DNA of 64,000 bases from Candidatus Melainabacteria bacterium (GTDB taxonomy: Bacteria > Cyanobacteriota > Vampirovibrionia > Vampirovibrionales > Vampirovibrionaceae), in NCBI GenBank assembly GCA_902168245.1, contig CABHPA010000025.1:43467-107466 (forward strand). The letters run 5' to 3'. The notes beneath the pieces are model-generated. The model was not told where the DNA came from and ran no database searches. It worked only from the letters and a program-made list of their open reading frames with translations. A program made the translations under genes and the position numbers. This document shows positions 27,567-36,347 of the stretch, piece after piece. The stretch's first letter is position 1. Each line of letters opens with the position of its first letter.

Positions 27567-28205
27567 ATGTATAAGCACTTAAGTCATCTCTATGACACGT
27601 TAGATGAATTCAGAACTGAAACTAGAGATAAGCTTTTAGATTGTATCCCTGATGGCAATGGAATGGCTTTAGATGTAGGCACTGGAACGGGAATCGGTGC
27701 TTTAAAACTCAAAATTAAAGGGTATTCGGTAGATGCCATTGATAATTCATCCAGTATGATTCAAGTGGCACAAGCTAAAGACCCTGATATTCATTGGCAA
27801 GTAGAAGATATTATCACTTATCACAGCATTAAAAAATACAAGGTTATTCTTTGTGCAACCAATGTCTTAAATCATTTCATAACCCCTAACGAGCTAAAGG
27901 CAGTAATCATAAAGCTTCATAGCCTTTTAGATTCAGATGGAATCCTAGCATTTGACATACTGAAACCTTCATCCTTCTTGAATAATCCATCCGAGTTTGA
28001 ATATAACGAGCTTACCATTAAGAATCTAGTGGATTCTAATACTCAAAAGGCTTATCAGTCAGTCACCAAAGACAATCAAACCGATACAACCATAGTTAAA
28101 ATCTGGGATGTCTTTCTTGTCTATGCCTTACTCAGAGTGTGTGAGTGGAAAACCATTGAACTCAAAGAGTCACCATTGAGTCATATCTTTATCGCCCAAC
28201 GATAG
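27567..28205 (+). CDS. Class I SAM-dependent methyltransferase
   Basis: Motif I is LDVGTGTG (residues about 35-42), motif II includes VDAIDNSS, and CATNVLNHF gives the motif IV region, so this is a Rossmann-fold methyltransferase of 212 residues. The N-terminal YDTLDEF is common in small-molecule methyltransferases. It does not show the DPPY or PCQ motifs of DNA methylases. It sits within the head-tail operon, an uncommon place, and may be an inserted extra gene. Substrate unknown. Confidence 0.85.
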   Translation: MYKHLSHLYDTLDEFRTETRDKLLDCIPDGNGMALDVGTGTGIGALKLKIKGYSVDAIDNSSSMIQVAQAKDPDIHWQVEDIITYHSIKKYKVILCATNVLNHFITPNELKAVIIKLHSLLDSDGILAFDILKPSSFLNNPSEFEYNELTIKNLVDSNTQKAYQSVTKDNQTDTTIVKIWDVFLVYALLRVCEWKTIELKESPLSHIFIAQR

Positions 28206-28247
28206 CACTATTTTTATTTATATTAGGCGATCTGTGGTGTTGGGGAG

Positions 28248-28943
28248 ATGAAATATTTAGAAATAATCAATAGTGTTCTAACGAGGAATGACCTTAAAAC
28301 AGTCACAGATGTTACCTCAACTGAAGAACCAAAGCTGGCACAAGTCAAAATCTACGTCAATGAAGTCTATAAAGACATTCTAAATCAGTCTTTAGATTGG
28401 GGATGGAGAGAGAAAGAAGGAACCATTACCCTCGTTGCCGGAACAACCAGTTACTCATTGCCAAGTGACTGTGATGTGGATTCCATCAAAGAAATTCGTT
28501 ATCCAGATACCTTAAAGACTTTAAAACAGCTTTCCTATAATGAATTTGATCAAATCATTTTCCCATTTAATGATGAATTTATTCAGATTCAAAACCAACA
28601 AACCATTGATAGACCTGAATTTGCTTATATCTTTGAAAACAAAATCAATATTTATCCAACACCCTCTAGTTCTGCAACTTTAAAGTTCAGATATCAAGTA
28701 GTCCCTAGTGATTTGAGTGGTAAGGATGATGAACCCATTATTCCCTCTCAATATCATCACTTATTGGCAATTGGGGCATCAGCCATGCTTAGAGTATTTC
28801 CCCTCAACAATACAGCGGGTGCCACAGCCGATCAATCTCTTTACAACGATAGCATTAGGCGTATGGTTGCCCATCACCGGAAGTTCTTTGGTAATAAGCC
28901 CTCAATGAGGCTTCGCTATACAAGTCGATATTTCAGAGGGTAA
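28248..28943 (+). CDS. Head-tail adaptor protein
   Basis: A 231-residue protein directly before the nozzle-like gene. Its pattern (TSYSLPSDCDVDSIKEIRY, then INIYPTPSSSATLKFRYQVVPSDL and YHHLLAIGASAML) is shared by adaptor proteins of podoviruses such as P22 gp4-like and SU10-type, which extend the portal ring. GGGGAG lies right before the ATG. A motif of the CTATTT type lies about 25 bases upstream. Confidence 0.75.
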   Translation: MKYLEIINSVLTRNDLKTVTDVTSTEEPKLAQVKIYVNEVYKDILNQSLDWGWREKEGTITLVAGTTSYSLPSDCDVDSIKEIRYPDTLKTLKQLSYNEFDQIIFPFNDEFIQIQNQQTIDRPEFAYIFENKINIYPTPSSSATLKFRYQVVPSDLSGKDDEPIIPSQYHHLLAIGASAMLRVFPLNNTAGATADQSLYNDSIRRMVAHHRKFFGNKPSMRLRYTSRYFRG

Positions 28944-28946
28944 ACA

Positions 28947-30530
28947 ATGCCTAGAACGTTGTCTTACTCCGTCTTTAAAGGTGGCTTAAACGAGGCTAAA
29001 AACGAAAGAACGTTAGATCCGACTGAAGCCACGGAATTAATGAATGTAGAGTTCACTAAAGATGGATCTATCATTAAATGCCAAGGTTTTAGTCTTCAAA
29101 ATCCAGTAGCACTCAATGGTGGTGCTGAGATTACAGGGGTGTATGAGTTCATTTTATCCACTGGTGCCTCTTATCTCATTGTTTGTTGTGGGGATAAGGT
29201 TTATACAGGCCCAGATACAAAGAACCTTACCTTAGCTTATACAGGTATCACCCCTAATAAGAAATGGCAGTTTGCAACATTCTTTGATTACGCCATTTTC
29301 GTCAATGGTGTTGATAAGCCTTTAATCTTTGATAGTGCAGCGGTTACTCAAGCCCCTTGGTGGACAGATACCAATATCCCAAGTCTGGTGTTGGTTTGGA
29401 AGAACAGGCTTTGGATGTCTGGTTCCCCTACTGCCCCTTATAATGTTTGGCATTCTAATGCTGTAGGCTCCTCTGGAATATCATTTCTTCTACAAGTGGA
29501 TGCTGAAGGAACCCCATTTGAAAGCAATTATGGTGGCATCATTCCGATCAACATCAATGATGGTCAACAGATTACCGCTATTGGCACTTTCTATAATCGT
29601 CTTATTGTCTTTAAAACCAAGTCTATACACATGATTGATGGGGATTCCGCCATTGGTTCAGGTGGTATTAACGAGTTTTCAGTTACACCCATTAACCAAT
29701 CCAAAGGCTGTAGTGCATCCAACTCACTCATCAATATCTACAACGATATGTTCTTCATTGATGAAACAGGGATTAACCGGCTTTCAGTTGCACAAGGTCA
29801 GAATTTGATTGGTAATATTGTGGCTAATTCCATATCTAACAAAGTGTCAAAGACGATTACAGGATGGAATGAGAACCTCTTAAAGAACGCTTTTACCATT
29901 CATTACGAGAACAAAAAGCAAGTCTGGTTTGTATTTCCAGATGGTTCATCCTCACAGAATAACAAAGTGCTTGTATTTGACTACTCAGATGATGGTTCAT
30001 TGACAGGTACACCAATCACATTATGGACTTTAAAATCTGGTTTTAGTGCCTCTTGTGGGACTTATTATAAAGGGAAACCGTTATTGGGTGGCTATGATGG
30101 ATTCTTGCAACAACATGACACCACGGATTCTTATAATGGTTCAGCGATAGAGGCTTATTGGGCCTCCTCATGGCTCAATATGGGTAATCCAAGTATTTCC
30201 AAGCATTTAACTGCTATTGATATCACTTTAGAAATGTTAGGGGATTACAATCTGGATGTTGAATGTTCTTGGGATTTTCAAGGGATTTATACCTCTTATT
30301 CAGTTAACCAAAAGGCTGAAAACAGTTCATTGTTTGGTACTGCCATTTGGGGAACCAACAAGTTTTCAGCACCACAAGTGATTACAGCAAGACCACCTGC
30401 ACAATACGGTTGGGGAAAAGAACTCAAGGTTAAGTTTAAAAACTTATCCGCCAATCAGCCCTTTAGAATTCTAGGATTTGATTTAATTTATGATACCTAT
30501 GGATGGCAACCCAAAAGTTATACCCAATAA
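28947..30530 (+). CDS. Tail hub / DNA stabilisation (nozzle) protein
   Basis: The 527-residue, beta-rich protein begins SYSVFKGGLNEAKNERTLDPTEATELMNVEF and has repeated Trp/Gly strands that fit a beta-propeller. This N-terminal pattern is typical of the P22 gp10-like / podovirus nozzle family that closes the portal-adaptor channel. Three bases separate it from the adaptor gene. The GNAT gene overlaps its 3' end by 41 bases. Confidence 0.78.
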   Translation: MPRTLSYSVFKGGLNEAKNERTLDPTEATELMNVEFTKDGSIIKCQGFSLQNPVALNGGAEITGVYEFILSTGASYLIVCCGDKVYTGPDTKNLTLAYTGITPNKKWQFATFFDYAIFVNGVDKPLIFDSAAVTQAPWWTDTNIPSLVLVWKNRLWMSGSPTAPYNVWHSNAVGSSGISFLLQVDAEGTPFESNYGGIIPININDGQQITAIGTFYNRLIVFKTKSIHMIDGDSAIGSGGINEFSVTPINQSKGCSASNSLINIYNDMFFIDETGINRLSVAQGQNLIGNIVANSISNKVSKTITGWNENLLKNAFTIHYENKKQVWFVFPDGSSSQNNKVLVFDYSDDGSLTGTPITLWTLKSGFSASCGTYYKGKPLLGGYDGFLQQHDTTDSYNGSAIEAYWASSWLNMGNPSISKHLTAIDITLEMLGDYNLDVECSWDFQGIYTSYSVNQKAENSSLFGTAIWGTNKFSAPQVITARPPAQYGWGKELKVKFKNLSANQPFRILGFDLIYDTYGWQPKSYTQ

Positions 30531-31038
30531 GATTACCTTTGAATCTGTCTTTGATGAACCCAATGGTTTTTCAGAGGAAAGAGCTTTGTTTATTGGTAGG
30601 CTTTATAACGATGTTCAAGATTTGTTTCATGATGGATATTTTAATCCTGATGAAATTGTAAAAGACATTTTTGATAATCTGGTAGAACTTGGGGATAATG
30701 CTTGGATTGTTTGTGCTGATTCAGTTCAAACAGGGCTTATAGTGGTTGATAACATTGAGTTTTCTGGGGATTACTGGCATTCCTGTATTCTCCATTTAAT
30801 GTTCTTAAAGAATAATGGTTCAGGGAAAATAGCTTTAAAATCTGGCTTAAGGATGGTTGAGCATCTCTTTGGACTTGGATTTAAAAGGATTACCACCTTT
30901 ATTGATGTTGAAAATCAAGCAGGATTAAAGCTTTATCAGAGAATGGGTTTTGAGATTGAAGGATTGCATAGGGCTAGAACTCGTTTAAAGGGTGAATATC
31001 GTGATGAATATTCACTTGCCATTATAAATCCAGAATAA
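30490..31038 (+). CDS. GNAT-family N-acetyltransferase
   Basis: The C-terminal two thirds have the GNAT fold pattern: beta-strand HSCILHLMF, the acetyl-CoA-binding segment around NNGSGKIALKSGLRMV, then FIDVENQAGLKLYQRMGFE, a strong GNAT signature. The start overlaps the nozzle gene, either at ATG 30490 or 30499. Acetyltransferases appear in some podovirus structural operons; the target here is unknown. Confidence 0.85.
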   Translation: MIPMDGNPKVIPNKITFESVFDEPNGFSEERALFIGRLYNDVQDLFHDGYFNPDEIVKDIFDNLVELGDNAWIVCADSVQTGLIVVDNIEFSGDYWHSCILHLMFLKNNGSGKIALKSGLRMVEHLFGLGFKRITTFIDVENQAGLKLYQRMGFEIEGLHRARTRLKGEYRDEYSLAIINPE

Positions 31039-31040
31039 AA

Positions 31041-31055
31041 AGGCTATTTCATAAG
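31041..31055 (+). promoter_or_regulatory. CCTATTT-type junction motif
   Basis: AGGCTATTTCATAAG lies 20 bases before the ATG at 31076, with AGGGAG between. Twelve consecutive bases (GCCTATTTCATAAG without the second base) also occur, in gene orientation, at the minus-strand site 46154-46168. Confidence 0.6.
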
Positions 31056-31075
31056 AAAGCGTAGGGAGTAGATAG

Positions 31076-31807
31076 ATGGGAAGTGGAAAGAAAGCACCAA
31101 AGGCACCTAAAGTGCCAGCACCAGCACCAGTTCAAGATTCAGATATCGTTGTTGATGGGCAGAAGGTTGGTTCTATGCACTTCAATAAAAGTACTAATAC
31201 TTGGGAGAATGTTTATAACAGTACCCCAGAACAAAAAGCTGCCCAAGAACAATACAATACCATTCGCTCACAAGCAGCAGATGATTTGGCCCATCCTGAA
31301 AGACTCAATGAGAATCTGGATGCTTGGCAACAAACTTATACTGATCAAAATTCAAAACCCATTAAAGAGACAGCCAAACAAGCCAGAATACAAGCTATCA
31401 ATAACTACAATGCCAAAGGTGTTCTAGGGTCTACTGGAAGTTCTGACTTTATCAACAGAAATATTGATAAAACAGAATCAGAAGGCTTACAAGGGGTTAC
31501 AAATGAAGCCTCATTAAACCGTGAAACCTTAAGAAATAATTATATGGCTGACATTATGAACCGCTTAAATGCAGGTCAAACAGGTTCATCTACACTTTAT
31601 AATCAAGGCTTATCCACAGGTCAATTTGCCAATGCAACTGGAGCACAAGGGAACTCTATTGCCTCACAGAACTATCAGGATCGATTAAACGGCATTATGA
31701 GCAGGTTTAACGCTCAGATGCAGTCTTATCAGGCTGGTAAATCTCAAAACAGTTGGTTAGGGCCTACTATTGGTGCGGCTGGAACCATTGCAGCGGCAAT
31801 GATTTAA
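31076..31807 (+). CDS. Putative internal virion / ejection protein
   Basis: The 243-residue protein has a Pro/Ala/Lys-rich start (PKAPKVPAPAPV), Gln/Asn-rich helices and a C-terminal hydrophobic Gly/Ala tail (IGAAGTIAAAMI). Similar small Gly/Ala-tailed proteins sit between the tail hub and the large ejection proteins of podoviruses and enter the host envelope with the DNA. AGGGAG precedes the ATG. Assigned by composition and order. Confidence 0.6.
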   Translation: MGSGKKAPKAPKVPAPAPVQDSDIVVDGQKVGSMHFNKSTNTWENVYNSTPEQKAAQEQYNTIRSQAADDLAHPERLNENLDAWQQTYTDQNSKPIKETAKQARIQAINNYNAKGVLGSTGSSDFINRNIDKTESEGLQGVTNEASLNRETLRNNYMADIMNRLNAGQTGSSTLYNQGLSTGQFANATGAQGNSIASQNYQDRLNGIMSRFNAQMQSYQAGKSQNSWLGPTIGAAGTIAAAMI

Positions 31808-31816
31808 GGAGTTTAT

Positions 31817-32257
31817 ATGAAGTTTTTTAATTTTAATAAACCTGCATCAAAACCAAATGCACTTAATCCTGTAGCAGTTCCTAATCTATCTCTTGGATTA
31901 GGTGGGCTTGCTAATAATACTGGAACCTCCAGAATGAATTCAGCAGTTCCAGAGTTTTCATCACCTCTTACGCGTCCTCTTCCAACTACAACAAAGAAAT
32001 CAAAGTTTTTAGAGGGATTCAGCTCTGCAATTGGCTCTTTAGGTAAAGGTTTGTCTGGTTCCGGTCAATCAGACAACTTTACACCCTCACCTATTCAAAT
32101 TCAAAACACCAACAGAATTATTAATAATCCTGTGGATATTCCTCAAGTACCCCAGATGCCAACCATTCAACAAGCACCATTACCTACAGGTAAAGCAGAT
32201 TATAACCCTCTATTTGAGCTACAGAAGCTTATAGAGAGACAAAGAGCAGGTTACTAA
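31817..32257 (+). CDS. Hypothetical protein in ejection-protein cluster
   Basis: A 146-residue Pro/Asn/Ser-rich protein, probably disordered, with a helical C-terminus. AAGGAG is positioned before its ATG, and it is followed after one base by the next gene. It is likely a virion component by location; no family recognised. Confidence 0.6.
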   Translation: MKFFNFNKPASKPNALNPVAVPNLSLGLGGLANNTGTSRMNSAVPEFSSPLTRPLPTTTKKSKFLEGFSSAIGSLGKGLSGSGQSDNFTPSPIQIQNTNRIINNPVDIPQVPQMPTIQQAPLPTGKADYNPLFELQKLIERQRAGY

Positions 32258-32258
32258 T

Positions 32259-33968
32259 ATGAGCAATAACAATCCCAAGAAGAAAAAGCTAGATCCTACC
32301 TCAATGAGTGCTGCCCCTAAAGAACTTTTAGGTGGCTCTAATGCTGCAATAACTGCTGGAAATGATGTGGTCAATTTCCCAAGAGATATGAATAATATCT
32401 TTAAAGGGATTGGTAATGCTTGGAATAGTGGGGTGATGGGTGATTGGTATGATCCAGATCATCAAACAGTGGCCTATAAGCTCTTACATCCTCAACAACA
32501 AGCTGTAAAACAAGCCATACAAGATTCTAAAACAGAAAGACCTAATGCAACACCCGCTCAAGTGACTCAAGAGGCGGTTCATAAGGTTTTACCCAGTTCC
32601 ATTGGGAAAAAGCCAGTTCCTCAGCCTGTGAGTATGAATGGAACCACCAATACATTACCTAAAAAGCCGAATACTGATTCACAACCTGTGGCAAAAGACC
32701 CTCAAACAGGGGCAACTTTAAATGTTGATCCTCAAACGGGTGCAACTGTTGTTCATGATCCTGAAACCAATACTAGTACGGTTGTTAGTCCTCCTATACA
32801 ACCCACCACACCAGAATATAAACCGACTGCCCCAATTATTGAGAATCCTGTTGAGGCTCAAAACAAAGCAATCAATGAAAGACAAGCACAAATTGATGCC
32901 AATATTGGTCATATTTTAAAGTCTATGAATTTGCCAGATACCCCTGAAAACAGATGGCAAGTGATGAACAATATGGTGACACCTCAAAAGTCTTGGGAAT
33001 TAGAACATCCTGTAAAAGCTGGATTACAACAAGCCTTATTAGGATTGGCACAAGGTGGTTTTGCCTCTACTGGTTCTAATAATCTTTGGGGAAATTTAGC
33101 CTCTGGTTTAGGTTCAGGGGTTGCTAATAGTATTGGTCAACGAAATAAAGCTAATGATGACTATAACACCGTTTTAAATAAGTTTAGATCTGATGCTGCT
33201 GCTGGACTGGAAAGAGGTCGAGTCTACTCAGATGTTGCTGGTACTTCATTAAATACTGGGTTAAGTGCTGGGGAATTACAGTCCAGAGCCAATGATATGC
33301 AAGACAGAATCTTAAAATACAATGCACAAGTAGGAAACCAAAATGATAATCAATATGCCTTGGGTGCAACCCCTAAAGCTGGTGATGCCATTGGGCCTCA
33401 AACACAAGCTCAATTACTGAAGGAAAGAGAGGCCAATAATGCTCAAAAGAAAGTGGATGATGCAGCCGGTAAATATTTTACATTGATGCAAAAGATTGAT
33501 GCTGCCAAAGGGAAATACTCACCTACACCAGATGAGTTATCAGGTTTAAATACCAATATGCTCAATGATATAGCTACCCATTTAAGTCCTGAATACAGAC
33601 AAAAACTAACTACTGGTGAGCAAACTATTGAGAAAAATAATCTTGAACTTAATAAGGGCAAAATAGAACTTGATAAAATCAAGCCAATGACACCTGATCA
33701 AATCAAAAGCAGTCCAATTTATAGTGCCATTGGGAATGAAGGTCGTAATCTTCAAGAGCAACTAAAAACTGCTAAATCAGCCAAAGAAAGAAATGATCTT
33801 CGAGCCAAGCTTGAACAATTGAATGCTGTATTACAAGCATTGAGTTCCTCTAATCTCAGTAATAAAGATTCTCTTGAATATCAGATGCTCAAGAAGTTCT
33901 TGATTGATCATAATTTGGTTCAACCACCTAGTTCTAAAAGCTCAACTCTAAATCCTTTGGGGATTTAA
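32259..33968 (+). CDS. Putative internal virion protein, 569 aa
   Basis: The N-terminal half is Pro/Thr/Gln-rich, with short repeats (DPQTGATL, DPQTGATV, DPETNTST). A central Gly/Ala segment (LLGLAQGGFASTGSNNLWGNLASGLGSG) could interact with a membrane, and the C-terminal 200 residues are helical. Together with its two neighbours it forms a set of three ejection-type proteins before the tail fibres. No enzymatic domain is seen. Confidence 0.65.
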   Translation: MSNNNPKKKKLDPTSMSAAPKELLGGSNAAITAGNDVVNFPRDMNNIFKGIGNAWNSGVMGDWYDPDHQTVAYKLLHPQQQAVKQAIQDSKTERPNATPAQVTQEAVHKVLPSSIGKKPVPQPVSMNGTTNTLPKKPNTDSQPVAKDPQTGATLNVDPQTGATVVHDPETNTSTVVSPPIQPTTPEYKPTAPIIENPVEAQNKAINERQAQIDANIGHILKSMNLPDTPENRWQVMNNMVTPQKSWELEHPVKAGLQQALLGLAQGGFASTGSNNLWGNLASGLGSGVANSIGQRNKANDDYNTVLNKFRSDAAAGLERGRVYSDVAGTSLNTGLSAGELQSRANDMQDRILKYNAQVGNQNDNQYALGATPKAGDAIGPQTQAQLLKEREANNAQKKVDDAAGKYFTLMQKIDAAKGKYSPTPDELSGLNTNMLNDIATHLSPEYRQKLTTGEQTIEKNNLELNKGKIELDKIKPMTPDQIKSSPIYSAIGNEGRNLQEQLKTAKSAKERNDLRAKLEQLNAVLQALSSSNLSNKDSLEYQMLKKFLIDHNLVQPPSSKSSTLNPLGI

Positions 33969-33971
33969 GCA

Positions 33972-36068
33972 ATGGGTTTATCACTTAATGATGCTATCAA
34001 TGATAGTTTACAGTCTAAAAAGAAAACTGGATTAACTTTAGATGATGCGATTAACGATAGTATCCAGTCTCAAAAGGTACTAGGGACAACGAGGGAAGTC
34101 ATTCCGGTTGAAGTACCTAAAAAATCTACCAGTAATTTTTTTGATCAAGCAGGAAAAGAATTTCATGATGTACTGGAAGGTTTTAAAGAGTCTGCCTCAG
34201 GTCGTAATCTGCAAGCGGATCAAACACAAGGCTCAGGATTTGGAAAGCAAGCTGGTGAGTTTCTAGGGCCTATTGGGGGTGCATTTGGTTCAACTGCTGT
34301 AGGTGCTGGAATTGGGACTGCAATTGAACCAGGTTTAGGCACATTGGGTGGTGCTGTTCTTGGTGGTGGTTATGGCTTATGGCGTGGTTATCAGGATTAC
34401 ATAAACCGTAAGAAGCAAGAAGGGATTAAAGATCCCAATCAAGGTTCTGCTTGGGCGCATGGTGCTTTAGAGGGTACTTTAAACACGATTGTCCCGGGTG
34501 TGGGTGGTAGCATTCTTAAAAGGCTAGGAACCAATGCGTTTCTAGGTGCGGCACAAGGTGGAATCGGTTCAACCATTGACCAACAAACCGATACCGGAAA
34601 GATTGATATCGGACAAACCGCTCAAGATGCTGGACAAGGTGCTTTATATGGTGCCGCATTAGGTGAAGGGCTACATTTAGCGGGTAAAGTGGGTAGTTCT
34701 ATTGCTGGAAAAGTCTTACCTAAAGGTAAAAGTTTAACTGTAGATGATGCTATTGCCTCTGTTCACGAGAATAAGGAACCTGTACAACCTTCCAATACAA
34801 ATCCTTTAACAGTCGATGATGCAATCCAATCCTTACCACAGAGTCCTAAAGCCTCTAAAGGAACTGGTAGACAAGCTGATATTGATGCAATTCGTTGGGG
34901 TGCTGAACAATTGGGTGTATCTCCAGAGGAATTAGCCTCTGTCATGGCATTAGAATCAGGTTTAAATCCTAATCGTTGGGGTGGGGATAAGGGCAAATAC
35001 TTTGGACTCATTCAATTTGGGGAAGGTGCTCGTAAAGAAACTGGCCTAGATCCAAAGATTCACAATACTTTTGAGGCTCAAATGCCGTTTGTGGTTGACT
35101 ACTTCAAGAAACGAGGATTTAAAGCGGAAAACTACCATGATCCATTGGAAAGACAGACTGCTTTATACTCTACAGTCCTTGCAGGAAGCCCTAATCGAAA
35201 ATATTGGGGTTCATCTGATAGCAATGGAACGTCTGCCGCTGGTGTTGCCAAGAGAATGCTTTCTGGTGACTTGAGAGCAAGAGCAAATAAGTTTTTAGGC
35301 AGTTCGGATACAGCAAGTACTTTCAAACCCCTTCCTGAAGGTGCTGCTGATTACTCAATCGTTCCTGATCGCTATGTACCCAAGAACATTGGCGGCCCAG
35401 ATTCCAGAGTTGAACTCTTTCCATTGGCTGAACAAATCTCAGAGGCTTACAAAGTAGACCCTCAAGTGGTTAAAAACATCATTTCTGCTGATAAAAAGTG
35501 GAATCTAAAGTACCCAGAGGAAGAGATTACAAAGGTTGCCTCTGATTTAAGACAGATTTTAGACTACAACGGTGGAAATTATGAACAAGCGGTTGTGGAA
35601 ATGCACCCCAAACAATTGATTCAAGGTGCTGTGGATAAGAGAATCAATCATATTCTAGGGAAAACACAAGAGGAATATGCTCAAAGGGCTGCTCAATGGG
35701 AGAATGACCCTTATATCCAGTCTGGAAAGCTAGAAGATCTCTTTTCTAATGAATCAAGATCAGCCCTAAATGATAAACCAGAATCATTTGATTATGACAA
35801 AGCCATATCAGACCTTTTAAAGACACCTGAATCACCCATTGATGAGAATATCTTTAACAAGGCTAAAAAGTCCAATAAGAGCAAAGCAAAAGTTTCAAAC
35901 AAAATCGATGAAACCATTAAAGAGGTGGCTTTAAGTGGTCAGCATGATCCTTTACTGGATATTTATTCTCAAGCCAAAGATGCCAATAGTCTTGATATGT
36001 TTGTCAGTCGTTTAGATAAACTGACTCAATCTGAAATTAATGATTTGGGTAAGTCTATTGGTTGTTAG
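33972..36068 (+). CDS. Ejection protein with lytic transglycosylase domain
   Basis: Residues of about 300-440 form a transglycosylase-like domain: WGAEQLGVSPEELASVMALE with the catalytic Glu, then GKYFGLIQF and LYSTVLAGSP. Such domains open peptidoglycan during DNA injection. Upstream is a glycine-zipper membrane segment (residues about 95-135). Four copies of an L-[ST]-[LV]-[ND]-DAI repeat occur near residues 3, 21, 255 and 278. The C-terminus is helical. In T7-like phages the equivalent protein is gp16. Confidence 0.85.
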   Translation: MGLSLNDAINDSLQSKKKTGLTLDDAINDSIQSQKVLGTTREVIPVEVPKKSTSNFFDQAGKEFHDVLEGFKESASGRNLQADQTQGSGFGKQAGEFLGPIGGAFGSTAVGAGIGTAIEPGLGTLGGAVLGGGYGLWRGYQDYINRKKQEGIKDPNQGSAWAHGALEGTLNTIVPGVGGSILKRLGTNAFLGAAQGGIGSTIDQQTDTGKIDIGQTAQDAGQGALYGAALGEGLHLAGKVGSSIAGKVLPKGKSLTVDDAIASVHENKEPVQPSNTNPLTVDDAIQSLPQSPKASKGTGRQADIDAIRWGAEQLGVSPEELASVMALESGLNPNRWGGDKGKYFGLIQFGEGARKETGLDPKIHNTFEAQMPFVVDYFKKRGFKAENYHDPLERQTALYSTVLAGSPNRKYWGSSDSNGTSAAGVAKRMLSGDLRARANKFLGSSDTASTFKPLPEGAADYSIVPDRYVPKNIGGPDSRVELFPLAEQISEAYKVDPQVVKNIISADKKWNLKYPEEEITKVASDLRQILDYNGGNYEQAVVEMHPKQLIQGAVDKRINHILGKTQEEYAQRAAQWENDPYIQSGKLEDLFSNESRSALNDKPESFDYDKAISDLLKTPESPIDENIFNKAKKSNKSKAKVSNKIDETIKEVALSGQHDPLLDIYSQAKDANSLDMFVSRLDKLTQSEINDLGKSIGC

Positions 36069-36270
36069 ATTTATCTGTTTTAACAACAATCCAACAAAGA
36101 ATCTTGTAGGCAATACATAATACAGGAAAAGTAAATGGACCAAAAATCAAACAGAAGAAAACAAGTATGCCAAAAAGTCCAAATGTGATTCCTGCCGAAC
36201 ATTCATAGAGTAATCCCATGATAAGTATCACTACAGAAAGAAATAATATATGTGGTTCAAATACAGGCAT
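36055..36270 (-). CDS. Small membrane protein, antisense to the late operon
   Basis: The 71-residue protein is almost entirely hydrophobic, with two predicted spans. It lies on the minus strand between two plus-strand virion genes and overlaps the end of one by 14 bases. AAGGA eight bases before the ATG supports translation. It may be an inserted cargo gene such as an exclusion protein, or a holin-like protein, but no family is recognised. Confidence 0.55.
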   Translation of the reverse strand: MPVFEPHILFLSVVILIMGLLYECSAGITFGLFGILVFFCLIFGPFTFPVLCIAYKILCWIVVKTDKSNNQ

Positions 36271-36347
36271 GATTTATTCCTTTTTCTTTAATAATCCAAT
36301 CTTTAATCTTAAAAAGCCCTCTATTTCTAAAATAAAGAGTGTGAGAG

